64,000 nt of DNA, taken from NCBI GenBank assembly GCA_025774805.1, contig JALGZR010000010.1, positions 13,557-77,556 of the forward strand, read 5' to 3'. Below the pieces are notes generated by a model. That model worked only from the letters and a program-made list of their open reading frames with translations. It did no database searches and was not told the DNA's origin. Position numbers and translations under genes: made by a program. The DNA comes from a bacterium. GTDB taxonomy: Bacteria > ARS69. Positions 45,960-58,604 of this stretch are shown here, in pieces (the stretch's first letter is position 1; each line of letters starts with the position of its first letter).

Positions 45960-46003
45960 CGTCCGGCGCCCGTCCGTCGTGAAGCGTTTGACAGGAGGAT
46001 GAC

Positions 46004-46237
46004 GTGCCCTACGGGAAGGGACCGTGGGTCGGTCCGGTCGAAGAGGGAACCAAGGCGTTCTGCGCCTGCGGCGAATCGAGCGACAAGCCGTACTGCGACG
46101 GCAGTCACCATCGCCTTGGCACGGGGAAGACGCCGTGCGTCTACGAGATCACCGAGAAGAAGAACTATGCCATCTGCCAATGCGGCACGAGCCGGACACC
46201 CCCCCTGTGCGACGGCTCCCATAAGACGCTGAGCTGA
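46004..46237 (+). CDS. Tandem CDGSH iron-sulfur protein
   Basis: This 77-residue protein has two CDGSH motifs, FCACGESSDKPYCDGSHH and ICQCGTSRTPPLCDGSHK, each supplying three Cys and one His to a 2Fe-2S cluster, as in mitoNEET-type small bacterial proteins. It probably transfers electrons or clusters. The start is GTG with AGGAGG 5 nt upstream. It is followed after 28 bp by the crotonase gene, which has a strong ribosome-binding site. Confidence 0.92.
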   Translation: MPYGKGPWVGPVEEGTKAFCACGESSDKPYCDGSHHRLGTGKTPCVYEITEKKNYAICQCGTSRTPPLCDGSHKTLS

Positions 46238-46265
46238 GCTCTCCGTCGGAGGAGGAGAGGCGAGT

Positions 46266-47048
46266 ATGAGCGAAACGCGCGTCCTGGCTTCGGCCGACGG
46301 TGCCGTCGGCACCATCACCCTGAATCACCCGAGGACGAACAGCTACGATCTCGAGTTCTTGAAGGCCCTGGACATCGCCCTCGACTCGATGATCCGGCAG
46401 ACGGAGGTGAAGGTGGTCGTCCTCAAGAGCGCGATGGAGAGGTTCTTTTCGGTCGGCGCCGACATCAACACGCTCCGGTCGCGCACGGCCGCCGGGAACA
46501 TGAAGCTCATCCGTTTCGGTCACGAGACCCTGGTCAAGATGAGATCGTCGTCGAAGATCTTCATCGCCGCCATCGGAGGCCACGCTCTGGGCGGGGGACT
46601 CGGAATCGCCCTCTCCTGCGATCTCCGGTTCGCCGGCGACGGCGACTACCGGCTCGGCCTTCCTGAGGTCAAGCTCGGGCTCTTTCCGGCCAACGGGGGA
46701 ACGCAGCGCCTCCCGCGGCTCATCGGCCCGACGAGGGCGCTCGACCTGATGATTACGGGCGCCCTGGTGAACCCGCGCGAGGCCCATGAGCTCGGAATGG
46801 TGGAACGCCTATTCCCGATGGGCTCACTGCTCGAGGAGACGATGGCGTACGCCCGCCGGGTCGCGGCCGGCGCTTCGCTGGCGATCGAGCACATCAAGCG
46901 GGCCGTCTGCGACGGTTCCGACCTGTCCCTGGACAACGCGCTCGCGCTGGAACGCGAGCTGTTCGAGCCCCTCCTCGAAACGCAGGATGCCCGGGAGGGA
47001 ATGGCCGCGTTCGTCGAGAAACGTCCGCCGATCTTCCGGGGACGCTAG
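46266..47048 (+). CDS. Enoyl-CoA hydratase/isomerase (crotonase) family protein
   Basis: This 260-residue crotonase has the oxyanion-hole segments FFSVGADI and IGGHALGGGLGIALSCD, then LGLPEVKLGLFPANGGTQRL. The Glu of the second catalytic position (PEVKLG) is present, but the first catalytic Glu of true hydratases (in GGGxEL) is replaced, so the reaction may be an isomerisation or another crotonase chemistry. GGAGGAGGAG precedes the ATG. The TAG stop coincides with the end of a family A element. Confidence 0.88.
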   Translation: MSETRVLASADGAVGTITLNHPRTNSYDLEFLKALDIALDSMIRQTEVKVVVLKSAMERFFSVGADINTLRSRTAAGNMKLIRFGHETLVKMRSSSKIFIAAIGGHALGGGLGIALSCDLRFAGDGDYRLGLPEVKLGLFPANGGTQRLPRLIGPTRALDLMITGALVNPREAHELGMVERLFPMGSLLEETMAYARRVAAGASLAIEHIKRAVCDGSDLSLDNALALERELFEPLLETQDAREGMAAFVEKRPPIFRGR

Positions 47049-47070
47049 CCTGCACTTCTCAGCGGGCTCG
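47046..47070. repeat. Family A half-element
   Basis: TAGCCTGCACTTCTCAGC followed by GGGCTCG matches one full outer arm of the family A palindrome. Its first three bases are the stop codon of the crotonase gene. Confidence 0.6.
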
Positions 47071-47071
47071 A

Positions 47072-47129
47072 CCGGACCGGTGGCCGGCGGCCGCACCGAA
47101 CCCGGAGTCCGGCGGCCGGACCGGTCCGG
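47072..47129. terminator. GC-rich inverted repeat after the crotonase gene
   Basis: CCGGACCGGT (47072-47081) and ACCGGTCCGG (47120-47129) can pair, with further GGCCGG self-complementary segments in between. It lies between the crotonase and the gamma-carbonic-anhydrase-like gene and may attenuate transcription. Confidence 0.35.
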
Positions 47130-47165
47130 CAGGCCGCGAGGGCGGCCCCACCGAAGGGAGAGTTC

Positions 47166-47714
47166 GTGGCTCACATCGTGACGGTTAGGGACTGGACTCC
47201 CCGGATCCACCCGGACGCGTTCGTCGCCCCCACCGCGGTGGTGATCGGCAACGTCGTGGTGGAGGCCGGAGCCAACATCTGGTTCGGTGCGGTCCTGCGG
47301 GGCGATCAGAACGTGATTCGGATCGGGGAGCGCGCGAGCATCCAGGACAACGCCGTCCTCCACTGCAACGAGCCCAATGCCACGATCATCGGGCGCGACG
47401 TGATCGTGGGCCACGGCGCCGTCATGGAGGGCTGCCGCCTCGAGGACTTCGCCTACGTCGGTATGAACGCCGTGGTGCTGGATGGATGCGTGATGGAAGA
47501 GGGCGCTCTCCTCGCCGCCGGGGGCGTCCTCAAGGACGGAGACCGGATTCCGGCCTGGACGCTGGCGGCCGGTGTTCCGGCCAAGCCGCGCAAGAGGCTC
47601 GAGGGGGCGATCCTCGAGGAGGTTCGGGGAGGAGGCTCGAGGGTCTATCAGAAACTCATGAAGCTCTACGAAGACCTCGGCGTGCCTCTCTCCGGCGAGT
47701 CCGGCTCTTCCTGA
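47166..47714 (+). CDS. Gamma-carbonic-anhydrase-like hexapeptide-repeat protein
   Basis: This 182-residue left-handed beta-helix protein has hexapeptide repeats from about residue 15 (VIGNVVVEAGANIWFGAVLRGD). The metal region reads VLHC, then VGHGAVMEGC. The third zinc ligand His of the usual HGC is replaced by Glu, so carbonic anhydrase activity is uncertain. YrdA/PaaY-type proteins are the closest relatives. The start is GTG with GGGAG upstream. It follows the crotonase gene, as PaaY can in phenylacetate loci, but no other such genes are present. Confidence 0.85.
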   Translation: MAHIVTVRDWTPRIHPDAFVAPTAVVIGNVVVEAGANIWFGAVLRGDQNVIRIGERASIQDNAVLHCNEPNATIIGRDVIVGHGAVMEGCRLEDFAYVGMNAVVLDGCVMEEGALLAAGGVLKDGDRIPAWTLAAGVPAKPRKRLEGAILEEVRGGGSRVYQKLMKLYEDLGVPLSGESGSS

Positions 47715-48034
47715 GTCACGGTTCGGGTATGATTCGATCGTGATCTGGGAGGAGGCCGCCACCCGGCCCGCGTTCCCCCCAGGCTCTCCGACGGCAGCGG
47801 CAGTCCGCATTCTCGCGACGAAACGGGCGGAACGAGCAAGGTCGGCCCGTCATTCCCGAGTGTCCGCTCACCATTGCCGCCGCGACCGACGGGGACGCGA
47901 CGGCGGCGTCTCTCCCGTTCCTCTTTCTCGTTGGTGAACGGTCTGATAACATCGGGCCGCTGCGGACCGGTTCGCTTCCGGCCCCCTGCTCCGCTCTCCC
48001 TATTCACTCCGCAATCCCCTTCTCGGAGACATCC
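47715..48034. other. 320-bp intergenic region
   Basis: No gene is supported here. It includes a GCATTCTCGCGACGA segment near 47810 that faintly resembles family A, and TTGGTG (47931-47936) near the right end without a fitting -10 box. The promoter of the following surface-protein gene is probably in the last 100 bp but cannot be fixed by eye. Confidence 0.4.
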
Positions 48035-49582
48035 ATGATCCTTTTTCAGCGTACGTGCATCCTGGCATTCCTCGGTCTGCTCGGCTTGGCAACCTCCTCG
48101 ACCGCCATGATCCGGGCGGAGAACGTCGCCACCGGGTTCATCCGACCCGTTTTCGTCACTGCGCCGACGGGAGACACCCAACGCCTCTTCGTGGTCGAAA
48201 AGCGGGGACTCGTCAAGATCATCGTGAGCGGTTCGGTGCTCGCGCGGCCCTACCTCGACATCCGGTCGCTCGTGAACTCGGCCGACACCGAGCAGGGGCT
48301 GCTCGGGCTCGCGTTCGACCCGGACTACGGTTCGAACGGTTACCTGTACGTGTACTACACCCGGACGGGGGGTGGGCCGGCGGGATCCTCCCAGATCGCA
48401 CGGTTCACGGTTTCGACCGATCCCGACAGCGTCGATCCGAGCACGCGACACGACATCTTCTCGGTGGGGCAGCCGTTCACGAATCACAACGGCGGACACA
48501 TCGAGTTCGGCTCCGATGACCTTCTCTACTGGGCGAGCGGAGACGGAGGCGGCGCGAACGACCCTCTGAACAGTGGCCAGAACGGGTTGTCCCTCTTGGG
48601 AAAGGTCCTTCGCCTCGACGTTCGCGGAGACGACTTCCCCCTCGATCCCACCCGCAATTACGCGATCCCGGCGAATAATCCCTTCGTCGGGAATCCGAAC
48701 GTCCTCGACGAGATCTGGGCATTGGGCCTCCGAAACCCCTACCGGTTCTGCTTCGACTCGGGCTCGGGGGACCTCTATATCGCCGACGTCGGTCAGAACT
48801 GCTGGGAGGAGATCGACTACCAGCCGGCCTCGAGCGGCGGGGGCGAGAATTACGGGTGGCGGATCCGTGAGGGAAGTCACTGTTTCGACCCGCAGGACGA
48901 GTACAACTGCAACATTCCCGGTCCCTGTGGAGCCGGACTGACGGACCCGATTCACGAATACTCCCACACCACCGACGTGTTTTCCTGTTCGATCACGGGG
49001 GGCCGCGTCTACCGCGGCAGCGTCTTGCCGGCACTCTCCGGACACTACTTCTACGCGGACTATTGCAGCAACCAGGTGTATTCGCTCCGCTACGACGGAG
49101 CGACCGTTCACGATCTGACGAATCGGACGGCGGAGCTGAACCCGCCGATCGGCGGCGGCACGATCGATCAGATTACGGCCATCGGAGAGGACGGCGTCGG
49201 CGAGCTCTACATCGTCAAGGAGACGACGTTCGGCGCGGGCGGCACGATCTTCAAGATCGTCCCCGACCCGTCGATCCTGGACGCCCCGCAGGTCGATCGG
49301 CCCGTCTCCTTTCGGCTGAGCGGAGGAGCGCCGAATCCGTTCACGACGACGACGCGCTTCCGGGTGCGTCTCGATCGGCGGAGTCCTCTGGCCGTGTCGG
49401 TCTACTCGGCGACGGGAGGGCTCGTCCGGCACCTCCACCGCGGCGTCACCGCCCCGGGAGTGGTTCCCGTGGAGTGGGACGGGCGTGATGCCCGGGATCG
49501 CCCGGTGCCCGCCGGGGTCTATTTCATCCGGGCGGAGTCGGCGGGCCGGGTCGACACGGAGAGAATCGTCCGCATCCGCTGA
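48035..49582 (+). CDS. Secreted glucose/sorbosone-dehydrogenase-like propeller with sorting tail
   Basis: This 515-residue protein has a signal peptide (TCILAFLGLLGLATSSTA) and then a GSDH/HHIP-like beta-propeller: FVVEKRGLVKII, EQGLLGLAFDPDYGSNGYLYVYY, NHNGGHIEFGSDDLLYWASGDGG, LGLRNPYRFCFD. The GLRNPYR segment and the NHNGG His are those that hold PQQ in soluble glucose dehydrogenase. A FlgD/type-A sorting tail follows (GAPNPFTTTTRFRV, VSVYSATGGLVRH, GVYFIRAES, ending RIVRIR). It probably oxidises a sugar at the cell surface if PQQ is available. Confidence 0.85.
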   Translation: MILFQRTCILAFLGLLGLATSSTAMIRAENVATGFIRPVFVTAPTGDTQRLFVVEKRGLVKIIVSGSVLARPYLDIRSLVNSADTEQGLLGLAFDPDYGSNGYLYVYYTRTGGGPAGSSQIARFTVSTDPDSVDPSTRHDIFSVGQPFTNHNGGHIEFGSDDLLYWASGDGGGANDPLNSGQNGLSLLGKVLRLDVRGDDFPLDPTRNYAIPANNPFVGNPNVLDEIWALGLRNPYRFCFDSGSGDLYIADVGQNCWEEIDYQPASSGGGENYGWRIREGSHCFDPQDEYNCNIPGPCGAGLTDPIHEYSHTTDVFSCSITGGRVYRGSVLPALSGHYFYADYCSNQVYSLRYDGATVHDLTNRTAELNPPIGGGTIDQITAIGEDGVGELYIVKETTFGAGGTIFKIVPDPSILDAPQVDRPVSFRLSGGAPNPFTTTTRFRVRLDRRSPLAVSVYSATGGLVRHLHRGVTAPGVVPVEWDGRDARDRPVPAGVYFIRAESAGRVDTERIVRIR

Positions 49583-49646
49583 CGCGCGGCGGGCGCGGCC
49601 GCCGGATCGACCGCTCTCGGGCGACCCGCGAGGTTCCCCACGACGA

Positions 49647-49672
49647 GGGGCCCCGACACCGGTCGGGGCCCC
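49647..49672. terminator. Strong bidirectional hairpin between convergent genes
   Basis: GGGGCCCCGAC (49647-49657) and GTCGGGGCCCC (49662-49672) form a perfect 11-bp stem with an ACCG loop. It lies between the ends of the surface dehydrogenase gene and the convergent lipoprotein gene. The high GC gives a very stable hairpin on both strands, though there is no T tract. Confidence 0.7.
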
Positions 49673-49707
49673 CTCACCAGGTGCGATCGGGAAGGCGCGT
49701 GCGGGCG

Positions 49708-50568
49708 TCAGGAGACGCCGGGACTGCACCCCGCCGACTCGGTGCCGCTGTCGACGACGACGCCGTTTTCCTTCATCGTCCAGGTGTAGTCCGCGTCACC
49801 GTCGAACACCGCGTCGAGCGTGTACACCTCCGCAGCGCCCGAACCGGCCTCCATCGTGATCGTCATGGTGCCCGAGGGACAGCCGTTGGCCGGGGCGAGA
49901 ACCTCCATGTCCCACGCCATCGCGGCGTCGAGATCGATGTCTCCCTCCCCGAAGCCGGACCAAAGCATGGCCATGTCCAACTGTCCCGTGCTGTCGATGG
50001 TGTACGGTCCGTCGGGCAGTCCGCCGAGGGCCATGTCCATCTCCACGGCGAGCTCGAGGTCGATCACCTGCCCGTCGTCCTCGGCGTGCATGTCCAGGAA
50101 CATGTCGGCATCGACGAGCACCTGCCACGTCGTGGAATCGGGCTCATACTGGGCCAGGCCGAGGGGATCGATGTACTGCACCCAGAAGAGCACGTCCACG
50201 ACGGTGGTGCCGTTCGCGTCGACGACGGTGTCCTGAACGACGAGCTCCCACCTCTCTCGCTCGTCCACCCACTCGGGCTGCTCCCCTGCGCGCAGGGTGG
50301 ACCCGGAGGGAAGACCGAGGTCCTCGGTCGCCCCGGAGAGGTCTCCTTGGCTGTAGGCCTCGGCGTCGTCGACGAACTCGTTCACGAAGGAGATGGTGTC
50401 GAGCGCCTGCTGCCGGATGGCGTCGAGCTCGCTGTCGTCTCCCGGGCCGGGACCCGTTCCGGCGTCGGAGTCGTTCTTGTCGGAGCAGCCCGGCAGGAAG
50501 AGAAGGGGAAGCGCGAGAAGCAGGGTTCCGAGGAACCTGCCCCCGAGGCACGAATGCCGGTGTCGCAT
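49708..50568 (-). CDS. Lipoprotein of unknown function
   Basis: This 286-residue protein has a lipoprotein signal (FLGTLLLALPLLFLPGC), then a Ser/Gly/Asp-rich linker and a beta-rich, acidic domain with repeated amphipathic strands (VLFWVQYIDPLG, GQLDMAMLWSGFGEGDIDL). AGGAGCG precedes the ATG. No family is recognised. It is probably anchored in a membrane facing the periplasm or the cell exterior. Confidence 0.75.
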   Translation of the reverse strand: MRHRHSCLGGRFLGTLLLALPLLFLPGCSDKNDSDAGTGPGPGDDSELDAIRQQALDTISFVNEFVDDAEAYSQGDLSGATEDLGLPSGSTLRAGEQPEWVDERERWELVVQDTVVDANGTTVVDVLFWVQYIDPLGLAQYEPDSTTWQVLVDADMFLDMHAEDDGQVIDLELAVEMDMALGGLPDGPYTIDSTGQLDMAMLWSGFGEGDIDLDAAMAWDMEVLAPANGCPSGTMTITMEAGSGAAEVYTLDAVFDGDADYTWTMKENGVVVDSGTESAGCSPGVS

Positions 50569-50768
50569 GGTATCGCTCCTGGCGTCTCCGCCACACGATC
50601 AAGGGGCCGTGTCGCTTCCCTCCCGATCGGACCGTAGCGGGGAGCGCCTTGAGCGCCGGCGTCGTTCGAGTCAGAGGCGCTCAACGGAGCCGAGAAAGGG
50701 CCACGAAATCCCGCGCCGGAGCGGGACTCACCGGGTCCCTCCACGAACGTTCGGAACGGTTCCGGAGG

Positions 50769-50948
50769 CTACCTCGCGTCCCCCGTTTCGAGCTTCGTCT
50801 TGATCTGATCGGTCTCGTGGATCAGCACCGGCATGCACTTCGAGCAGACCCAGAGCGGACGGCCGGAGTAACGGATGGAGATGAGGGGCATCTCGGAGTC
50901 GGAGGTGTCGCAGTTCAGGCAGCGGGAGTTCGCGGGGTTTTCATTCAT
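50769..50948 (-). CDS. Small zinc-ribbon protein (59 aa)
   Basis: This 59-residue protein has two CxxC pairs, SRCLNCDT and LWVCSKCMP, separated by about 25 residues, forming a zinc ribbon. It also has HETDQIKTKL near the end. I chose the ATG at 50948, with GGAG 8 nt upstream; longer readings would include low-complexity Arg/Pro sequence. It probably binds nucleic acid or protein, but the function is unknown. Confidence 0.72.
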   Translation of the reverse strand: MNENPANSRCLNCDTSDSEMPLISIRYSGRPLWVCSKCMPVLIHETDQIKTKLETGDAR

Positions 50949-51225
50949 CGGGAAGCTCCAATGGGTACGGGGATCGTCGACACACGAGGCGTGGGGAGAA
51001 TAGCCGAAACGGGCGGGAAGGACGAGCGAGGATCCCGGTCCCGTCCCGCGCCCCGGCTCGGAGCCGCCGCGCGCGGGAACGGGACGGGCGGGCGGGCGGG
51101 AGTCGACGGTCGGATGGCGGTTCCTCCCAGGCCGAGTGGCGAGCCGCGAGACGGGCGGATCGAGTCGTGCCCGGCGATCCCATCCGCGAGCTTCGAGGCT
51201 CGGGAGGAACCCCATCCGACCGCGG

Positions 51226-55094
<3,869 letters not shown>

Positions 55095-55109
55095 GGTCAC
55101 CTCCCCGGG

Positions 55110-58100
55110 CTAGAACAGGGCGCGGGCTTCCGCCCGCGCGAGGTGGGTGGCCGGAATTCCCTCGAGCGACCGTCCCGAGTACGTAAACGAGGCGTGGATC
55201 GAGTCCGAGAGCTTGACGTCCAGGGACGTCCGCCAGTCGAGCTGATCGCGCCCGCGGGTCTGGAACCGGTCCGCGGTGTCGACTCCCTCCCGGTCGAAGG
55301 GCCGGGTCCAGGAGGCCTCTCCCGTCCACCGTCCCTGGGTGAGGATCGGCGCGGCGGCCGACAGCCCCAGGGTGAGCCCTCGGATCGACGCGCCGTTCGT
55401 CTCGTTCCGCTCCTGGACGATCGAGCCCCGTCCGGTGAACCGCGTCGTCGGGCGCGGCTGCCACGTGAGCTCCTCGCGCAGCTCCAGCAGAAGCACGTCG
55501 AAGTCGATCAACGCCGCCCCGGTCACCGCGTCGTTCTCGGACCGGTGGTCGGTCTGACGGGTGCCCTGGCTCTCGAGGATCCAGCGCGGGCCGACTCGAC
55601 TCGTCGCGCGAAGAACGGCGCGTTGCGTCAGGAGATCCACCCGCCGCGAGATCGCGCGGTTGTCCTCGGTGTCGCTGCGTTCCCAGCGGGCGGTCACGGT
55701 GAGCGGGCCGGATCCCGGATAGACGACTACCTCCTGACGGAGGAAGATTTTGCCGAAGACCGTCGTCGCGTCGTCCTGAAAGCGTGAGAAGTCGAGCAGG
55801 TAGATGCGGCGCCGGTCGGAGGTGGTCGTCTCCTCCTCCACCCGCGCGAGGGTCTCACTGCGGATCGCCGCGAGGACCCGGCCGAGCGTCGAGGGGGTCT
55901 CGCCATCGCCCCCGCGCGCGCGCCGCGCCGCCCCGAGGCGGATGCGGGCGCTCGCGTCGAGGGCGAGGGTCGGCTCCTCGAGGTCGGGATCGACGCCCTC
56001 GCGCCGGGCGAAGGATCGCGACGTCGTCTCGTACACGTACTCGCCGTGGAGGCGACCCCCGAAGCTCTCGTGGTCGAGGCTGCTCCGGGTCAGGTGCGTG
56101 GTCCGGTCGGTCTCGTCGCGCCCCTCCTCGAAGTCGAGCTCCCGGCGGATCCACGAGAACCGGGCCCGCACCGAGCGGGACCGCGTCGCGTCGGCCCGCA
56201 CCTCGTAGGTGCGGCCGACCGACTCCCGCACCCAGGCGCTCTCCTCGACGATGTCGGTCGTGCGGCGCGCGACGCGGAGATCGGCGGAGAGCCCGGGGCC
56301 GGGGACGATGCCCAGCCGGCCCCCGACCTCGACCTCGTCCTCGCCGGTGAGCCGCTCGGTAGCTCGAATCGCCTCCCGGTCCTCCTTCCAGTAGGTGAAC
56401 CCGGGCCGCAGGAACCCGAGTCGGCCCGTCAGCTCTCCGCGCAACCGGAGCAGGTCGCTGACGGTCTCCCCCTCCGCTCCGGCGTCGTCCTCCCGGCGCA
56501 CGGCCTCGGCCCGGAATGCCGCCCGCGACACCCGCCACCCGCTCCAGTGGACGTCTCCGTGGCGGCGAACGCTCCGGAACCTCCCCACGCGATCGAGAAT
56601 TCCCCCGCCCCCTCCGAGCGACCAACGGTCCCCCGAGGCGAGCCGGGCCTCCACCTCGCCGACGGTCTCGTCCGCTCGGGAGGAGTCGGCGAAGTTCCAC
56701 ACCTCTCCGAGGTAGGCGTCGCGCGTGCGGCCGAGAGGACGGAATCCCGCCTCCTCTCCTCGGTAGGAGGTGGAGGCGGTGAACCGGACCGGCCTTCCGA
56801 ACGCCTCCATCTCCGGCCGGTCGTAGGTGAGCGCCACTTTTCCCGCGGCCGCGTCGTTGTCGTCGTCGTCGACGGAGGAGAGCGTGTTCCGATCTTCCCG
56901 GCTGACCGCTCCGTCGGCGGCGAGCTTCCAGTCGCCCGTCGTGAGCCGCACCCCCAAATCGGCCAGGGACGCGGTGCGCGGTCCCGGAAGAAGGAGGCCC
57001 GGCGCGTAGTCGCCGTTTCCATCGCCGACGAATCGAAAAAAGGTCAGGCCGCTGTCCGGGGCGCGATCCCGAACGTAGCCCCCGAGGCCCGCGCCCACGG
57101 CAGTGAACGCGACGCTGCAGGTGCCGCTGTCGCCCCCCACGTACTCGAAGTGATCGTCGACCTCGACGTAGTCACCGCCCTCCCCGGTGCACGTGGCCCC
57201 CTCCACCAGAACCGCCTCGTCCCCCGCGGCCTTCAGATCCTCGCGGCGTTCGTCGGTCAGCGCGGCGCTCAGCGGATCCTCGTCCTCGATCTCGGCCGCG
57301 ATCGAGGTTCGCCACGTGAACCCTCCCCCCTCACTCGCGAACGACCCCTCTCCCAGGTAGAAGTTCCGGCGGTAGTCCTGCTCCGCGAACTCGAAGTCGA
57401 CCGCGATCTCCGAGTCGACGGTGACCAGCCGACGGTTCGTGAACTCGATCTCGCCCCGGCTGTAGTCGACCACGTAGTCGTTGTTCTCTCCGCGGGTGAG
57501 AAGAACGCCGTCCATCCAAACCCGTTCCGATCCGGCCACGATCACGCCGGTCGACGTGAAGCCTTCGCCCGCCAGAACGTACGGACCCTGCTTTCCCTCC
57601 TCGCCCCGGAACTCCAGCGTGCGGAAGTTCCCCCGCGTCGACCCCCCGGTCGCCCGGGCTCCGGCGGGGCCGAGCCCGACCCTGCCCTCGGCTCCGGAGA
57701 GACGCCGCTCGAAGTCTCCGAACGCGGTTCCCTCGCGCCGGGCGACGAAGTCCCCGAGCGTCGCGGATCCGCTCTTGGCGTCGACCCGGATCAGGATCTC
57801 GTCCAGCTCCTCGATGCGCTGGGTCTCCCCTTCCGGCTGAAGGGGGATGTTCTGATCGGAGAGCAGCGCGGTGAGCCGGACGTCCTCACCGATGCGGCCG
57901 GTCACGCTGACGCGAAGGGATTGCTCGACCTCGGCGTCCTTGTTCGATCCGACCTCGAGGGAGAACGTCTTCGCCCCGCCGATCAGGAGATTCTCGTCGA
58001 CGGCACGGGCGAGCCGATCGGTCGGGGAGGAGCCGGGCGTCTCCGCGCTCATCCGCGTGGAGTCGGGTGGGGTCGGCTCCCCCGGGCTCAGAGCGACGAA

Positions 58101-58604
58101 GTCGAGGGGGAGCTCGACGGGGACCCAGGCGTAGGAGACCTTCAGCGTGTCGCCGGATGGCAGCGGACGGGCGAGCCGGATCGTGCCGGCGTCGTGATCG
58201 AGACGGTAATCGGTCTCGGGAAGCAGCGGGCGACTCGTAAGGGTCACGCTCTCGGACCCGACGAGGAGGAATCGGTGGGCGAGGACGATCGGAGCCGGAG
58301 GATCCTCAGCCACCGCGTCCGCGGTCCACACCTCGGTCGTCTCGGGGGCGGCCCACTCGGCGCCGGCATCCGGCCTGCACTTCTCACCAGGCTCGTCGCG
58401 AGGCTGTGGATCGTCATGTCTGGCGAGGAGACGGGGTGCTTTCGCCCGAGGCGGGGCCGTAGCCCCGTCGCAGGGCGGAAGCGCCTCGACGACGAAGCCA
58501 GGCGCGGCGAGCCGCTGCCGCAGCAGAGGCTGGTGAGAAGTGCAGGCCAGGATCGGGCCCGTGCTCCCGAGAACGGTGAGCGCCAGAAGAGCGGGCCGGC
58601 GCAT
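55110..58604 (-). CDS. Large outer-membrane/surface protein, SprA-like, with palindromic insert
   Basis: This 1164-residue protein has a signal segment (MRRPALLALTVLGSTGPILA), a disordered stretch of residues 20-78, then LLPETDYRLDHDAGTIRLARP and SLRVSVTGRIGEDVRL followed by SDQNIPLQPEGETQRIEELD. The latter resembles the SprA/gliding surface proteins of the FCB group. The rest alternates beta strands and ends ARALF, as outer-membrane barrels do. Residues 20-78 are encoded by a 177-bp family A element (58372-58548), inserted in frame. The start overlaps the NHL gene stop as TGATG. The function is unknown. Confidence 0.78.
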   Translation of the reverse strand: MRRPALLALTVLGSTGPILACTSHQPLLRQRLAAPGFVVEALPPCDGATAPPRAKAPRLLARHDDPQPRDEPGEKCRPDAGAEWAAPETTEVWTADAVAEDPPAPIVLAHRFLLVGSESVTLTSRPLLPETDYRLDHDAGTIRLARPLPSGDTLKVSYAWVPVELPLDFVALSPGEPTPPDSTRMSAETPGSSPTDRLARAVDENLLIGGAKTFSLEVGSNKDAEVEQSLRVSVTGRIGEDVRLTALLSDQNIPLQPEGETQRIEELDEILIRVDAKSGSATLGDFVARREGTAFGDFERRLSGAEGRVGLGPAGARATGGSTRGNFRTLEFRGEEGKQGPYVLAGEGFTSTGVIVAGSERVWMDGVLLTRGENNDYVVDYSRGEIEFTNRRLVTVDSEIAVDFEFAEQDYRRNFYLGEGSFASEGGGFTWRTSIAAEIEDEDPLSAALTDERREDLKAAGDEAVLVEGATCTGEGGDYVEVDDHFEYVGGDSGTCSVAFTAVGAGLGGYVRDRAPDSGLTFFRFVGDGNGDYAPGLLLPGPRTASLADLGVRLTTGDWKLAADGAVSREDRNTLSSVDDDDNDAAAGKVALTYDRPEMEAFGRPVRFTASTSYRGEEAGFRPLGRTRDAYLGEVWNFADSSRADETVGEVEARLASGDRWSLGGGGGILDRVGRFRSVRRHGDVHWSGWRVSRAAFRAEAVRREDDAGAEGETVSDLLRLRGELTGRLGFLRPGFTYWKEDREAIRATERLTGEDEVEVGGRLGIVPGPGLSADLRVARRTTDIVEESAWVRESVGRTYEVRADATRSRSVRARFSWIRRELDFEEGRDETDRTTHLTRSSLDHESFGGRLHGEYVYETTSRSFARREGVDPDLEEPTLALDASARIRLGAARRARGGDGETPSTLGRVLAAIRSETLARVEEETTTSDRRRIYLLDFSRFQDDATTVFGKIFLRQEVVVYPGSGPLTVTARWERSDTEDNRAISRRVDLLTQRAVLRATSRVGPRWILESQGTRQTDHRSENDAVTGAALIDFDVLLLELREELTWQPRPTTRFTGRGSIVQERNETNGASIRGLTLGLSAAAPILTQGRWTGEASWTRPFDREGVDTADRFQTRGRDQLDWRTSLDVKLSDSIHASFTYSGRSLEGIPATHLARAEARALF
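58372..58548. repeat. Expanded family A element inside a coding region
   Basis: Arms 58372-58394 and 58526-58548 are complementary at 22 of 23 positions and belong to the family A consensus. They enclose 131 bp containing their own GCGGGGCCGTAGCCCCG hairpin. The total of 177 bp is exactly 59 codons, and the host reading frame stays open through it. The Cys of the lipobox-like ILAC is contributed by the element. Confidence 0.75.

Noticed and set aside
45988-45993. TTGACA as a -35 box for the CDGSH gene
   Set aside because: It ends only 10 nt before the GTG start and overlaps the ribosome-binding site, so it cannot drive this gene with a normal leader.
49674-49682. CTCACCAGG after the hairpin as another family A copy
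   Set aside because: Only nine bases match and the flanks do not, so chance is likely.
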